Source: Zeus faber (lineage: Eukaryota > Chordata > Actinopteri > Zeiformes > Zeidae). From it: a DNA stretch of 64,000 nt. Within the stretch, counting starts at the first letter, position 1; each line of letters begins with the position of its first letter. Under the pieces are notes generated by a model that was not told where the DNA came from, did not search any database, and saw only the letters and a list, made by a program, of their open reading frames with translations. The stretch covers positions 4,251,561-4,315,560 of the forward strand of contig OY482849.1 of assembly GCA_960531495.1 (NCBI GenBank). The letters run 5' to 3'. Positions 23,804-35,670 of this stretch are shown in pieces. The translations under genes and the position numbers were made by a program.

Positions 23804-26800
23804 CAGTCTGTCTGTCTGTCTAGCATCATGGACCATTAACAGCTCAGTTGGAAAATAACCATTTCTAACTTTTATTTTTTACTGTGTCTTATGTGCATAT
23901 TGTATGAGCAGAAACCCAAGCCTGAAGACTCTCATGTCAGTCAGAGAAGACAGAGATGTTGGATATCAGTGAGTCCTGCTCAAAATGGGAACTTCATGCA
24001 TTTCTTCCGATCACTTGCAAATGCGCCTCATTTATCTGAACCCACAGAAATGACGGTCGTTCCAGAGATGAAAAGGTTTGGTTTCCTGAAACATGTATGA
24101 ATATTCATGAAATCTGTACATAATTCAATCCAGAGTGGTACATTTACAAGTGGTAATCCCATAGGCGGAGTGTGACATTTGCTACAAAATTGTTTTCCCT
24201 GTAAAGTGAATTAAGTAGTTTGTTTTCAAAACACATTAAACATGTTGGAAAGTAAATGCTGAAAGCATGTGAAACGACTGTGAACGATGTAGTAATGAAT
24301 CCTGGAATTAGACCGTTAAACTGTTCCCCACCATTTTTATGGTCCGGAGTTTTTGTGTGGGCCTTAATCATGACTCGATGACATGGAGCAGTCGTAGTTG
24401 GAATGGCCCCTAACCTAACACTATATAATAAAAGGTTGTTTTGAGAATAAACACATGGCGTAAAAGGCGTCTTCAGGGAGACCATGAACTCATGCCAAGT
24501 CTTGGCGCCGATCCCGTGGGTGCGTCCGGGCACAAGCACCCATTGCAAATTATGCATGGAGAGGCAGCGATAGGGGCACAATATGCAATCCAGGAGCAAT
24601 TTGCGCCCACGATCTCTGCTCTGCTTGGCAATAGTGCCAAGCTTGCCATAATGCCAAACAATACAGTACATAACATCAGTTTCGGACCACTTTGTACTAG
24701 ATCGCACAATGCCTTACATGGAATATTTGTCTTTCACACATGACCGCACACAACTGAAGCGCAACCGTAAAGTTAAAGTCTGTAAAAAGTGAAATATCAA
24801 TTTGTTTATATTATACTGTTAGGCTTGAATTTTCCGCGTACCCTTTTTAAACAATTAGTGTACACTTCAGGGCCGGCCCTTCCTAAAGGTGACATAGGCG
24901 GCCGTCTAGTGCGCCATCCAGAGGGTGGCGCAGAGAGGGAGTTATCGGGCGAAAATTGTCTCTCACCCTAACTCCATGTTAAATTGAAAACTATGAAATA
25001 TGCATACTCACTCATATTCAACTTATAGCGCGCTTACATGCACACAATTAGAAAATGCTCAGCAACAAAAAATATATTAAATAACCAGTGTCCTTACTAA
25101 GTGTAGAAGTAAACGCCTTTTCTTGCATCCCTCCCAAAACTCAAAACTCGCATCTAACGTCAAATGACTGCTCAAGAATGAATTAATTACAGAACCAAAC
25201 ATATTAGAATTCAGATTTGTTTTCTTACATATTTATATTTACAATAAATATTATTATTGACAGGACTTTAGACTAAATGTAGTGACTTATGTCAGCAGCT
25301 AGAGGGGGCAATGCAGCCCCTGCCACTCCGCAAACTTTGCCTATGGGTAATCCATTAAAAAAAAATAATAATAAAAACATGAAAGTCTGTATGGGTGGAT
25401 TACACTGCAAGTCCCAGAATTCTATTCAAAACATTTACCCTTGTCTCCCCTCTAAAACCATCAAATTATTTTCTCAAAAGTATGCCATCTTTTGATCGGT
25501 TGATTTGTTTTCTTGAGGAGGTGGGGATTTGTATTAATCTGGGGGCACTGTTCTTTTTTCTTTTTCCATATCGACAGTTTACTGACCACTAGCTCTGCCG
25601 CTTAATCATATTTTTAAACAAATAATCTTACGGATTACAATTTAAAACTCTGCCAGAGACAAACATATGAACGTAAGATAACACATACTGTACATCTGTA
25701 ACTGTACCTTGACCGAAGTAGCTCACTTGGAAAGGCAATTAAATTGGTTTGGTTGGTAACTTTGGATAAGTGAGGTTCTGATAAGCTACAGTGCAGTATA
25801 TCCTACTACATCCCCTTCATCTGGTAAAACCAAGGGAGAATGGCTGTATATGCTGTTAAAAGTTATGTACTCTTTACTCAAATAAAAATATTTAAGTAAA
25901 GAGTACATAACTTTTAACTTGTATAGCAGTGAAACAGCCTGGTATATTTTCAGTTTGATATACAGAATCTAGTCAACTCCTTTCTTTCTCACTTCAAACA
26001 TTGTGCCGTCTACGTAACGCTAGGTTTTCCACCATGATGTCCAAGGCAGCCAACCGTCAGAAATTCATCCAGTCTACAATAAAGTTCCTGAGGACTCACG
26101 GCTTCGACGGCTTGGAACTGGACTGGGAGTACCTGGGATTAGGGGAAAGTCCCCCAGAAGTTAAGGAGAGGTTCACTTTGCTCTGCAAGGTACAACGACA
26201 AGTGTGTTCATTTCATTCACCTTTTTTTTTCAGACTTTGTACACTCAAGCACTGTAACCTGTCAGTGTGTTCAAGCATTTTGAATGGGAATCTCGTGATT
26301 CTATTTGCCAAGAGAGCAACACCAGACGTTTTTCATTCCAGATGTCATTCATGGTGAAACATGATGCTCAGCACTTACATGCTTCCTTTCATTCAGCTCA
26401 CCCTCCCATTGACGATAACAGTAGCCAGAAGGGTTGACTGACAATTTCAAAGTGAGCTTCCTCTTTAAGTGGGAGTGTGTGGGCCAGAGCTGGTGTTCTG
26501 AACATTAAAGGTGATTTGAACATAAATCACTAAATGAATGAATTACTAAATGAGTATGGGGGAATAGCATGGGCTGTAGAAAAACATATACAGTTGTGAC
26601 AGATGGTCCGTGACGTTACCCATCGGTATCTGAGGTTTGAGTTTGGGTTTACGGCCCGTGTCATCTTGGCACGTTATGTAGTCTTGCTCGGAGTCTTGCC
26701 GAGGGGAGGTGGAGAGTGAAACCACCAGACAGTCAGGGGAAGGAAGACGTGCTCCAATTGCAAATAAGAGACCTGTCAATCAAGCAACTACACCCTAAAA

Positions 26801-28722
26801 TACAGTATAACTCTCCGGTTGCGGCTTGGGTAATACAGGTAGGAGGAGTTTCTGAAGAATTTTCTAGGGGAGAGAAGAGAGCTTCAAGCTGCTTCGCTCA
26901 CCCTGATATGGCTGAGTCACTTAACTGGAGATATAGTGAGAAAATTGATGGATGATTCCAATATCCCAACCTGTTTCTATCCCAGTTTTATCTCGCTATT
27001 CAAGCTTTGTTCGCCTCGACACTGATTTGCCTTAAAAAGATTAATAAAAAACCAAACCTAAAAACAACTATAATGCTGTTGCCTTTCATTTGAGGTCGGA
27101 ATGAGTAATTTTGTTCTTCTTTTCCTTCTCCGTGAACTTCCAGGAGCTTTCTGAAAGCTATGAAGCTGAGAGTAAAAGCAGCGGGATGGCTCAGCTGATT
27201 CTGGCTCTGGCAGGGATAGCAGACACAAACGTCAGCCATTTGGGATATGAAATTGCAGAGATGTCAAAGTAACGTATGATTTACTGGCAATGTTTTTGAC
27301 AGTATGCCTGTACGTTGGTATTTTGCACGCCACTCAAATCACAATTGTGTGTGTGTTTTTGTGTGTGTTCAGGTTCCTGGACTTCATCAGTGTTAAGACC
27401 TTTGACCTCCATAGTGGCCAAGGTAATGTGACAGTCCACCACAGTCCATTATTCCGTGGAATGCTGGAAGCTGAAAACAATACTAATGTAGTAAGGCAAC
27501 ATGATACACAAATGCACAAATACACACTAACATCAACACTGTCGATCCGAGGGTGAAACCTGGATAATAAATAACATCAATAACTTAGATCTAGTGTTTG
27601 CTTTGCTATACGCAGTTAAACGATAGGTTGGCCATTTTTTAACCCATGTTGGTTTTGATTAGAGCTATCACAAACTGTTGGTGTCTATTGTTTCTAAGTG
27701 TTCATAGCAACAGCATTGCTGGATGATTTACTACTGAGAAATGAAACGCTCTGCTGCAGCTTCTTACTGTGCTTAAATGCAGTCCAATGGGGCAAATGTT
27801 TAAGCCCCATGTTAAATCTCCTTTTTTCAAAAACAGGAAGCTCTATGTCAATTATAAATGATGGGAACCAACATTTTCATTAAGCCTGGATTGAAAATAG
27901 CGAATCTACCCTTTAATACCATGTTAACATAGAGAAACTACTAAACATAGACAGTATGAGTGCACATACAGTAAATGGCTTCCCCAGCACAATTTATAAT
28001 TGTTTGTTCCCTGCCAGGATTACGTAATGCAATACTGGCTTGACCGAGGAGCTCCAGCGGAGAAACTGCTCCTGGTCCTCCCCCTCCATGGGCGTTCTTT
28101 TACATTGTCCACTGCAGCAAGGGGCCTCGGAGCCCCAGTCTGGGGCCCCGCCATGCCCGGGCCCTACATGCAACAGATTGGCCTCTGGTCTTACTATGAG
28201 GTAATAGGTAATAATAGAAAACTAGTACTGTTATAAGTAATAATACAAATAATAATATAGGTACTCCTCACTTAACGGCTGAGTTCCTAGGACCAGGTTG
28301 TTAAGCGAATTGGTCGATAAGCGGAGTAAGGGGGCGTGGCTATTGCGAACGCTAGTGGAGTTGACAGACTGCGGGACCGAGACTGAGACAGAGAACGAGA
28401 TGAGATAGATACAGTGTATATAGTATATATAGTGTATATAGTTTAAAAAGGGTGATGCGCAATAAGATGCTTGACGCTGAGACGCGTACACACACAGTGC
28501 GCACCCCGCTGTATTGTACGCAGCACACAATGCAGACTGGAACGAGAAGACGTCTGAAAGGTCCCGGCTCTAACGAGACCTCAACCATGTCTGTCCGTAC
28601 TGCTGTTTTCGTCTTCAGATAATTTTCTAGCCCGAAAAACTGTGATAGCTGAAATAAAATTTAAAAATAAAATAAAAACGGCAAGCAATAACAATAGGGA
28701 TCGAGCCAGCATGGCTAACAAT

Positions 28723-28768
<46 letters not shown>

Positions 28769-29636
28769 GATGACCATGGATTTTGTTGTGTCCCTTTTAG
28801 ATTTGCTCCTTCCTCAGAGGGGCTTCAGTCAAGTGGATTGCAGATCAGAGTGTCCCCTATGCAGTCAAAGGCGATGAGTGGGTGGGCTTCGACAACCCAA
28901 ACAGCTATGACGCCAAAGTAAAGACGCATTTGCAGTCAGATACCCCTACTTTTTACTGCCCTTCTGGATGGGAGTTTCGTGTTCGAGGAGCCGGCTTGTA
29001 CCCTATGTTGTGCGTTGCTCCTACAGGTGGCCTACCTCAAGACTAAGCAGTTTGGCGGAGCAGCAGTCTGGACACTGGACATGGACGACGTCTCGGGTCA
29101 GTTCTGCGGGAGCGGCAAATACCCACTGGTGTCGCATTTAAGAAGCCAGCTCAATATAAGTAAGGCCAAACACAGTCACGCCCTGTAAATCTTAACAAAA
29201 TGCATTATTAGTCTTACTATAAGTCCTCTTAAAGAGTCAATTTGTATGCATCTGTATGCATTTTACCCCAATGAAATCATCTATCTTAGACTCGACTCCG
29301 TTGGCTACATCACAGCAAACCCAGGCTGTGCCCACCCCTTCGAGCGCTCCTTCGCTCCCTCCCGGTGCCCTCTACCCGACGCGCGAGCCGGTCGACGCCT
29401 GCTTCCAGAACATCACTGTTGTGTATCCCGGTGGCGGCTTCTGTGCGCACAAGCTGGACGGACTGTACTGGAGATCAGACCTCCCAAAGACATTCTACAA
29501 ATGTTCACAGCACCAAACGTACGTGACGAAGTGCAAAGCTCCTGCGACGGAGCACAGCAGGGGGAGGCGAATCCTTTCGGCCAGAATCACAGTAGCCGCA
29601 CTACTGCATTTGTTGAGCATGTGGAGTAACGGGTGA
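23178..29636 (+). CDS. Chitinase-family protein (GH18), 11 exons, 502 aa
   Basis: Exons: 23178-23208, 23338-23364, 23512-23716, 23912-23968, 26024-26189, 27144-27268, 27373-27490, 28018-28200, 28801-28917, 29027-29159, 29290-29636. All introns are GT-AG and the frame is kept throughout (1509 nt). Layout matches acidic chitinase genes, including 27-bp exon 2 and 57-bp exon 4. The product has a weak signal peptide (about 1-22), a GH18 barrel (about 23-388), a Ser/Thr/Pro linker, and half of a type-2 chitin-binding domain ([26 protein letters not shown]). A hydrophobic end, [13 protein letters not shown], could be a GPI signal. Active-site motif is DGLELDWEY (135-143): Asp140 and Glu142 kept, the Asp before them is Glu138. 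[10 protein letters not shown] (98-107) stands where GGW is usual; K212 and F214 replace Met and Tyr of MxYD. Chitin or GlcNAc binding is likely, hydrolysis doubtful. Which chitinase paralogue it is remains open. The start is the first Met of exon 1. Confidence 0.85.
23762..23822. repeat. (AATC)n and (TCTG)n tract in intron 3
   Basis: About eight CAATCAAT-type tetramers are followed by TCTG tetramers just after exon 3 of the GH18 gene. Confidence 0.9.
23969..26023. other. GH18 intron 4 with repeat fragments
   Basis: This intron of about 2 kb has a GC-richer island at 24440-24720. Antisense frames of up to 187 codons there resemble nothing I know. The sequence TTCAGGGCCGGCCCTTCC at about 24867, followed by GCGCCATCCAGAGGG, is a familiar transposon end in vertebrates. 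A perfect inverted repeat lies at 25855-25918. Confidence 0.5.
25855..25918. repeat. Perfect 24-bp inverted repeat
   Basis: Arms 25855-25878 and 25895-25918 are exact reverse complements (arm core AAAGTTATGTACTCTTTACT), separated by the 16-bp loop CAAATAAAAATATTTA. It is probably a miniature transposon or its relic. Confidence 0.9.
26190..27143. other. GH18 intron 5, nothing recognised
   Basis: This intron is about 950 bp long. Small ORFs only. No named repeat was seen. Intron 7 (27491-28017) contains one copy of a dispersed repeat (separate entry). Confidence 0.5.
27618..27880 (+). repeat. Dispersed repeat copy in GH18 intron 7
   Basis: The core CTCTGCTGCAGCTTCTTACTG, then GTGCTTAAATGC and CCAATGGGGCAAA, matches 40199-40430 on the same strand and 42790-43025 on the other strand. 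Family unknown. Confidence 0.7.
28258..28620 (-). mobile_element. TIR miniature transposon, truncated copy
   Basis: It starts AGGTACTCCTCACTTAACGG and continues with CCTAGGACCAGGTTGTTAAG, AAGGGGGCGTGGC and an ATATAGTGTATATAG core. This is the reverse complement of the complete element at 63547-63933. The right end cannot be recognised. It lies in GH18 intron 8, which also carries a (TAA)n tract at about 28723-28767. Confidence 0.65.
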
Positions 29637-31714
29637 TTTGTTTATGTGTGGGAAAAAAAGGAAATAACTCAGCGGTGGTCTGCAGCAGTGAACTTTTTGG
29701 AAACCAGCAGAGCTCGGCAAGTGTGACTGCAAAAGACTGCATTATATCGAATAGTTAAATCATCATAGGTTACGTTCATCTTTTGTCAATGTACCTTTTT
29801 TCTTTCAAAACATTAGCATTACTTGAAAGGGATTTTTTCATGGCTGCAAAACTAGAGATGTAAGAGAGGTTTGCACTACAATGCCAAGTTTTAACAGTGG
29901 TAAAATACTGCAGTGACACAGTAGGGAAAGCGTCAAAGGTGCCAAGTAACGGTTTAAGTTGTTAAGATGATCTACTTAAAAAGAAAAAAATCCATCTGAC
30001 AATGAAACCGGGTGTATTTCTTTGAGGAAATATGACCAAGGGGGTTCTGTATGTCAGGGCTTAAATCGTGCCAGCAGATGTCATTGTAATTCCAGGTCTC
30101 AGTGTGAGCAGATAACTGAGTTCAAATGAATGCTGGCTTGCGATATCCCTGGTGAGAGTGCAGCTCCTTTTGCTCAAATTGGTATTGTATTGTAGAGATT
30201 CAGGAGATTCATAAGGTTTATTTGTCACATACATTGCATCGCACCCGGAGATTATGCACAATAGTTACAAAACCGAACATAATAGCTAACCTAATTCCTA
30301 GCTAACTAACTGAAACTAACTGATGCCTAAAACAAAATGCATTTAGTGAATAGAATAATATAAATAAAATAAAATGAAAATAAAATAAGACTCAAAAAGA
30401 TAATACAAAGTGGGGGTACAAAATAGAAGTGGATAGTTATGGATATGGGATAGGCTATTTGTATATAGATATGTGCAGTAAAAGTGTAGTCCTTTACTCT
30501 ATCTACTACGCTACTGTTGTTGTGTTTTTCTATATATCACATCCAATAATCACACGCAATAATGTAACCCTAATTCAATATTGTTATTAAAGTGACAGCT
30601 GGACTACTGGCTTGATATTTTTGCAGTTGTAGTAACCTAAACAGAGATTGTTGATGCGTCAAAAATAGTTCACAATGCTGCTGCATTTAAAACAATTAAG
30701 ATCTAGTTGTGAGGTTTTCATTTTTCATTGCATGCAAGATTTATAACTTGAATGACTCAGCTTTTCCGATGCTGGAGGCTAGCATGCAGCCCGTTGCCGT
30801 CTCTGTACTAGACACACAGGAAATGATTTGACCTGGTCGTCTGAATTGACCTGGTCGTCTGAATCTGGGTAAGACAGACATAAAATCTGTAGAATCCCTT
30901 AAAGCGAATGAAGTAAGGAACCGTAAGAAACAGCCATCAGCCATCCTCTAAGTCTCTCTCTTAAAACAACTTAGTTTCAGTAACCCATTAAAAACTCACT
31001 TAACCGAGGAAACCATCCTTTCAAAATGACTTAATAAAGCACTTAAACGAGAAAACATTCAAGTGCCGTGTTTAAGTTACTTAGTAAGTCATTACTCAGA
31101 CCTTTGAGCCTCGAAAAAGAAAATCACATTGCACTTTAGGGCTAGCAAACTTTTGTATAATGAAGACATTATATATTTGAAGTGCTTTTGAGTTGTTGTT
31201 TATCCATCAAAGGGACCGATCTCGACCATTCTAGATTACATCATCATGATAGAAATTGAGGTGGATGGTCTTTTATTCACCTATTGATGATATGATAATA
31301 TTGTTATCTCCGGGGATGACAACCAAACTGCAGCTTCATGGTCAAACTGTATCGTTTGTCTAGGGTTAAAAGTGAAGTCATAGAACTGTTGTACACGTTG
31401 TATTGCAACACATTATATCACAAAGTTCTTAAGGGATCAGAACAGGAATACAAACTTTACAAAGACTTATGCATAAATAATATTATATTTTCTTCCACTT
31501 TGTTTAAAGAAATGTGATTTGTAGAGGCTGAATTTGCTCTTAATTCCAACTGGGATGTCCTCCCACAACACTGTTAGATATTTCGGAGAATGCATCGATG
31601 TTATATTTCAAAGTGAACTCATTATGTTTATAAAATGGAATGTGACCACCCAACAGCTGGATGCCCAACAACATATTTGCAGAGTACCGGTCCTCTAAGA
31701 ATAGCAGGGTTTTA
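29637..31714. other. Intergenic between the GH18 gene and arfrp1, first part
   Basis: This should hold the 3' UTR of the GH18 gene, but no convincing AATAAA lies close to the stop. From about 30185 to 30500 there is a degraded teleost repeat (GGTTTATTTGTCACATACATTGCAT ending near GATATGTGCAGTAAAA) with a similar start at 38342. An 18-bp unit, GACCTGGTCGTCTGAAT, is duplicated near 30831. Confidence 0.45.
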
Positions 31715-32125
31715 TTTAAGAAGAAGTCTTTAATTGTCACACGACACTCCACAACACATGCTTGCACACACACACACACATGCACATGCTTGATGGTGGC
31801 CGGTGGAATGGCTCCTCTGCTTTTGACCCATCCTGGCTTGTCCTTCCTCCGGGGGCACAGCCAGGAGCAGTGGGCAGCATACGTGGACGCGCCCGGGGAC
31901 CAGGTGATAAGTGTCCATCGCTGGTCAGACGATGATGGGTGCATGTTTTTGGTGGGGGTCCTTACTGACGTGAGGTGGAGGAAACCCCATGTGAACACGG
32001 GGAGAACATGCAAACTCCACACAGAAAGGCTCCTGTTTTTTTGGAAGATAACCCGCCGGAGCACGGTGCCAACAGCGCCCCAGGCGGGAATCGAACCCAG
32101 GACCTTCTTGCTGTGAGGCAACATT
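31715..32125 (-). mobile_element. SINE-like teleost repeat with tRNA B-box-like sequence
   Basis: The segment of about 400 bp is familiar from many fish loci (TTTTGACCCATCC, GGAGCAGTGGGCAGC, CACGGGGAGAACATGCAAAC). On the minus strand GGTTCGATTCCC near its end is a good pol III B box, preceded by CCTCACAGCAAGAAGGTCCT. The A-box part is not recognisable in this copy. The long ORFs across it on both strands are not genes. Confidence 0.55.
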
Positions 32126-32166
32126 TATTCCAGCATCTTTGCCGTCCTGCTACAACTTCATTGCTG

Positions 32167-32189
32167 TTGTGTGTATATGTGTGTGTGTA

Positions 32190-32243
<54 letters not shown>

Positions 32244-32248
32244 TTTGT

Positions 32249-32290
<42 letters not shown>
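32167..32290. repeat. (TG)n followed by (AC)n, palindromic microsatellite
   Basis: A TG/GT tract (about 32167-32250) passes through TTTGTTTGTGTA directly into an AC tract (about 32251-32290). The two halves are reverse complements of each other and could fold into a hairpin or cruciform. Confidence 0.9.
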
Positions 32291-32292
<2 letters not shown>

Positions 32293-32639
32293 TTATATAC
32301 ATCCATATATTGTAGTTAAATGTTTATGTTCAGCTCGTTGTCTTTTTCAGCTGTATGTCTAATCCATGTTTGTACATTGTCTCAAATTCCTTGTATGTAT
32401 GTGAACGTACTTGCTGAACAAAGCGGATTCTGATTCTGGGTGGGTTTTTTTTTTTTTGTTGTTTTTTGTATATTGATAATTGTAATGAAAACTGGTGTTG
32501 GGGGAAATTGTACTTATACAGAATGTCCACACGCAGCAATGCTTGATGACGAAGGGGTGCAAAGCAAAGCTGCGAGTTCCATAATAGGTTTAACGACATG
32601 GTCCCTAAATCGCTGAGCCCCTCACCTTACCTCCAAGGC

Positions 32640-32935
32640 TGGGCCCAGCCACCCTTCGTTTCCAATGCCTGTTTCCGGGACCTACTTATTCATTCGGTCA
32701 TGACCCAGAGATTATGGCCATGGGTGAACGAAAATTGACCGGTAAATTGAGAGCTTTGCCTCACACACACCGGTACCACGCCTGCTTTAGTGCAGGCCCA
32801 TCCGTCTTCCAGGCTCATGCTCCCTCTTACCCCCACCCCTGAACTAGACCCCGCGATACCGAAACTCGTGCTCTTGGGTCAACGGCTCTCTCGCCACCCA
32901 AGAGGGCACGAACCGCATTGGCTCGGATTTAGAGA
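32640..32935 (-). mobile_element. Degraded LINE reverse transcriptase fragment
   Basis: The stretch GTCATGACCCAGAGATTATG, followed by GACCGGTAAATTGAGAGCTTTGCC and later GACCCCGCGATACCGAAACTC, resembles the antisense strand of a widespread fish LINE reverse transcriptase. The usual order of blocks is kept, but no open frame survives. Confidence 0.5.
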
Positions 32936-33129
32936 TACTAAACGGTGTCATCACCGCGTCACACTCGGCCGCAAGTCGCTCTAGTGGGTGCTGAAGATCT
33001 GAGACATCACGTCTGATGAGCCCCCCCGAAATTTTGATTTAGGATTCTTACTTAATGGCTGTTTATTTGCACCTTTTCAAAGTAGGAAGTCCAGTTTTCC
33101 CGAATTCGGAATTCCCATGAATGCAGCAC

Positions 33130-33415
33130 GAGTCCATAGGTAGCCCCTCCTACTTCCGTGTTTGACTACACGTAACAGCAATATTAGCATCCAGTCTTTA
33201 GAGATCACTAAACGAAAACACTTCAAGAAGTAATTCAATTCGTTCGCTTATTGGGGTTTCCGATTTTATTTAACATGTAGGTATAAAGCCCATAATCCAT
33301 CTCGACCCACCATGATGCTACGGTTATGTCTGTCGCTCATTTTGGCCTCACGTATAAGCTAGCTGAATAGCGTTAGCCACAGTTAGCAAGTCCATTGTTT
33401 ACAATCTCTTTGAAG
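33130..33415 (+). promoter_or_regulatory. Putative arfrp1 promoter and 5' UTR
   Basis: Upstream of the start are an ETS-like ACTTCCG (about 33150) and a reversed CCAAT box, TTATTGG (about 33249). There is no TATA box. This would suit a housekeeping promoter. The transcription start was not determined. Confidence 0.35.
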
Positions 33416-35637
33416 ATGTATACGCTGCTATCTGGGTTGTACAAATACATGTTCCAGAAAGAGGAATACTGCATTTTGATCCTGGGACTGGACAATGCGG
33501 GGAAAACGGTAGGCAGCGATCGGATCGTTGGCAACATCCAAAAGAATCTATTTTGTTGTTTCAGTTTTACGCTGCATAAGCAACTGTCTGCTTGGTGTTC
33601 TCCTTTTTAATTACTTACCAGGTCATCGTCGGGAAAGTCATTGACATAAGCAGTGACATCCATTTAAACCACTTTAATTTTTTTTAACCCAATCTATTGT
33701 CTTTCCACAGACCTTTCTGGAGCAGACCAAAACAAAGTTCAGCAAGAACTACAAGGGGATGACTTTGTCAAAGATCACCACTACAGTTGGCCTGAATAGT
33801 AAGGTTATGCTAAATACAAATGTACCCATTTGTGCATTATAGTATTCTTCTACTGAAGTAGTTTGGTTAATGTTATTTCGTCTGCACCTTATAGAGTGTG
33901 TGTGCATATTTTCCCACATCCAAGTAAATTGCTTCATGTGGATGTCTGATCTCCTCCTCTTGACAGTTGGAACCATTGACGTGGGCAAGGCTCGCCTCAT
34001 GTTCTGGGATCTCGGAGGTCAGGAGGAGCTTCAGTCTTTGTGGGACAAAGTAAGTAAACGAGGAGCCAATATCATATTCTCAAGTTGAACTTGCAGATGT
34101 TACAGTTGGATAGAAGCTACCGTTGTAAGTTTAGGTTGTTTCGTGTTTCCGTTCTTGAAAAAGTTACTTTTAGTATATTTAGTACAAATTATTATGCTAA
34201 GTACTTTTTAAATGCGGGGACAAAAGCTTCCAGATTTAGGAAACTGCAGATCAAAACACTTGTCTCACATCCTATTATCTAGTGTTGAAGAAGATTTAGT
34301 TGATATGCATTAATTATCCCAATTAGAAACAGAATGGTGTGCTACTTTCATTATTTACATCTGCCGCCCACAAGTTAACAACATTCTGCTCAAGAAACAG
34401 TAAAATCCTGACAGTCGTAAAATTGGGTGGTCTTTGACGGCCTTTTCTTTTTCTACATCTTGTAGTATTACGCAGAGTCCCACGGGGTGATCTACGTCAT
34501 AGATTCAACTGACGAAGGGCGTCTGTCGGAATCAAAGGAGGCCTTCGGTGGGTAATACCTTTTAGATTTGTTATTTTCGAGGTTTGTGTTTCTCTGTTAG
34601 ATGAATATTTAAGTGACGGCCATGTTTTGATGTCTGTTCCAGAGAAAATGATCAGCAGCGAGGTCCTGGAAGGTGTCCCGCTGCTCGTCCTGGCCAATAA
34701 GCAGGATGTAGCGGTACGTGAGATATTTTTTCCTGTCCTAATAGATCAACAACATTTGCTTTGCTTACCTGTGTTAGGGGTCTCCTGTGCTTCAACTGCG
34801 TCATGCATCCGCTCATTGTGTCTCAGCGGCCCTGTTTCCAATGGCAAATAAAATAAAGTCGTACATTTATTTATGTTGACCACAATTGTGCCTTGTGGCT
34901 TCCATATAATGGAATACCTATAGTCTTGGACTCTACCCTCTCCTTTCAGTCACACATCAGATCCATCACCAAGTCCGCCTTCTATCACCTCAAAAACATC
35001 TCCCGTCTCCGTCCCTCACTCTCAGACTCCGTGGCTGAAAACCTCATCCACACTTTCATCACCTCCTGGTTGGACTACTGTGACGGAGTCCTGTCCGGGG
35101 TTTCCAGCAAAGCCCTGGACAGGCTCCAGTATGTGCAGAACTCAGCTGCCAGGGTTCTCACCCACACCAAGCCCTGGCAGCACATCATTCCCACCCTCAT
35201 CCACCTCCACTGGCTCCTGGTGAAGTTCCGCAACTCCTACAAACTCCTCCTCCTCACATACAAATCCCTTCACGCACTCGCCCCCCAATACCTGTCCGAC
35301 CTCCTCCACCAGCACACTCCATCCCAGAACTTGCGGTCCTCAAACATGGGTCTGCTGTCCATCCCCCATACCAGATTACGAAATTTTGGGGACAGAGCTT
35401 TCAGCGTGGCAGCCCCCACCCTCTGGAACTCTCTCCCTCCCGTAATCCGTAACGCCTCAACCCTGGACACTTTCAAAACAACTCTCAAGACCCACCTTTT
35501 TACCATGGCCTTTCCCCATTAGTTAGTTTTGTTTTTGTTCCTCTCTCCCTTAATCTGCCCCTCCCCATTGCCCCTCCCCATTGCCCCTCTCCTGTAAAGC
35601 GACCTTGGGTTCTTTGAAAGGCGCTATACAAATTTAA

Positions 35638-35670
<33 letters not shown>

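Noticed and set aside
23912-23968. Frameshift or wrong splice site hiding a normal GGW motif in GH18 exon 4
   Set aside because: All three frames of the exon were read and none gives GGW. The 57-bp length and the phase of both borders are correct, so the change seems real.
24144-24707. 187-codon antisense ORF in GH18 intron 4
   Set aside because: No recognisable domain and no splice partners. The GC-rich island may be a transposon piece, but I cannot support a gene.
31540-32124. ORFs of 194 and 151 codons on opposite strands
   Set aside because: Both lie in the SINE-like repeat at 31715-32125 and have no protein-family features.
34893-35522. Possible host gene of 209 codons
   Set aside because: Its sequence is the end of an L2-type reverse transcriptase followed by a LINE 3' tail. 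It is a transposon fragment in an intron.
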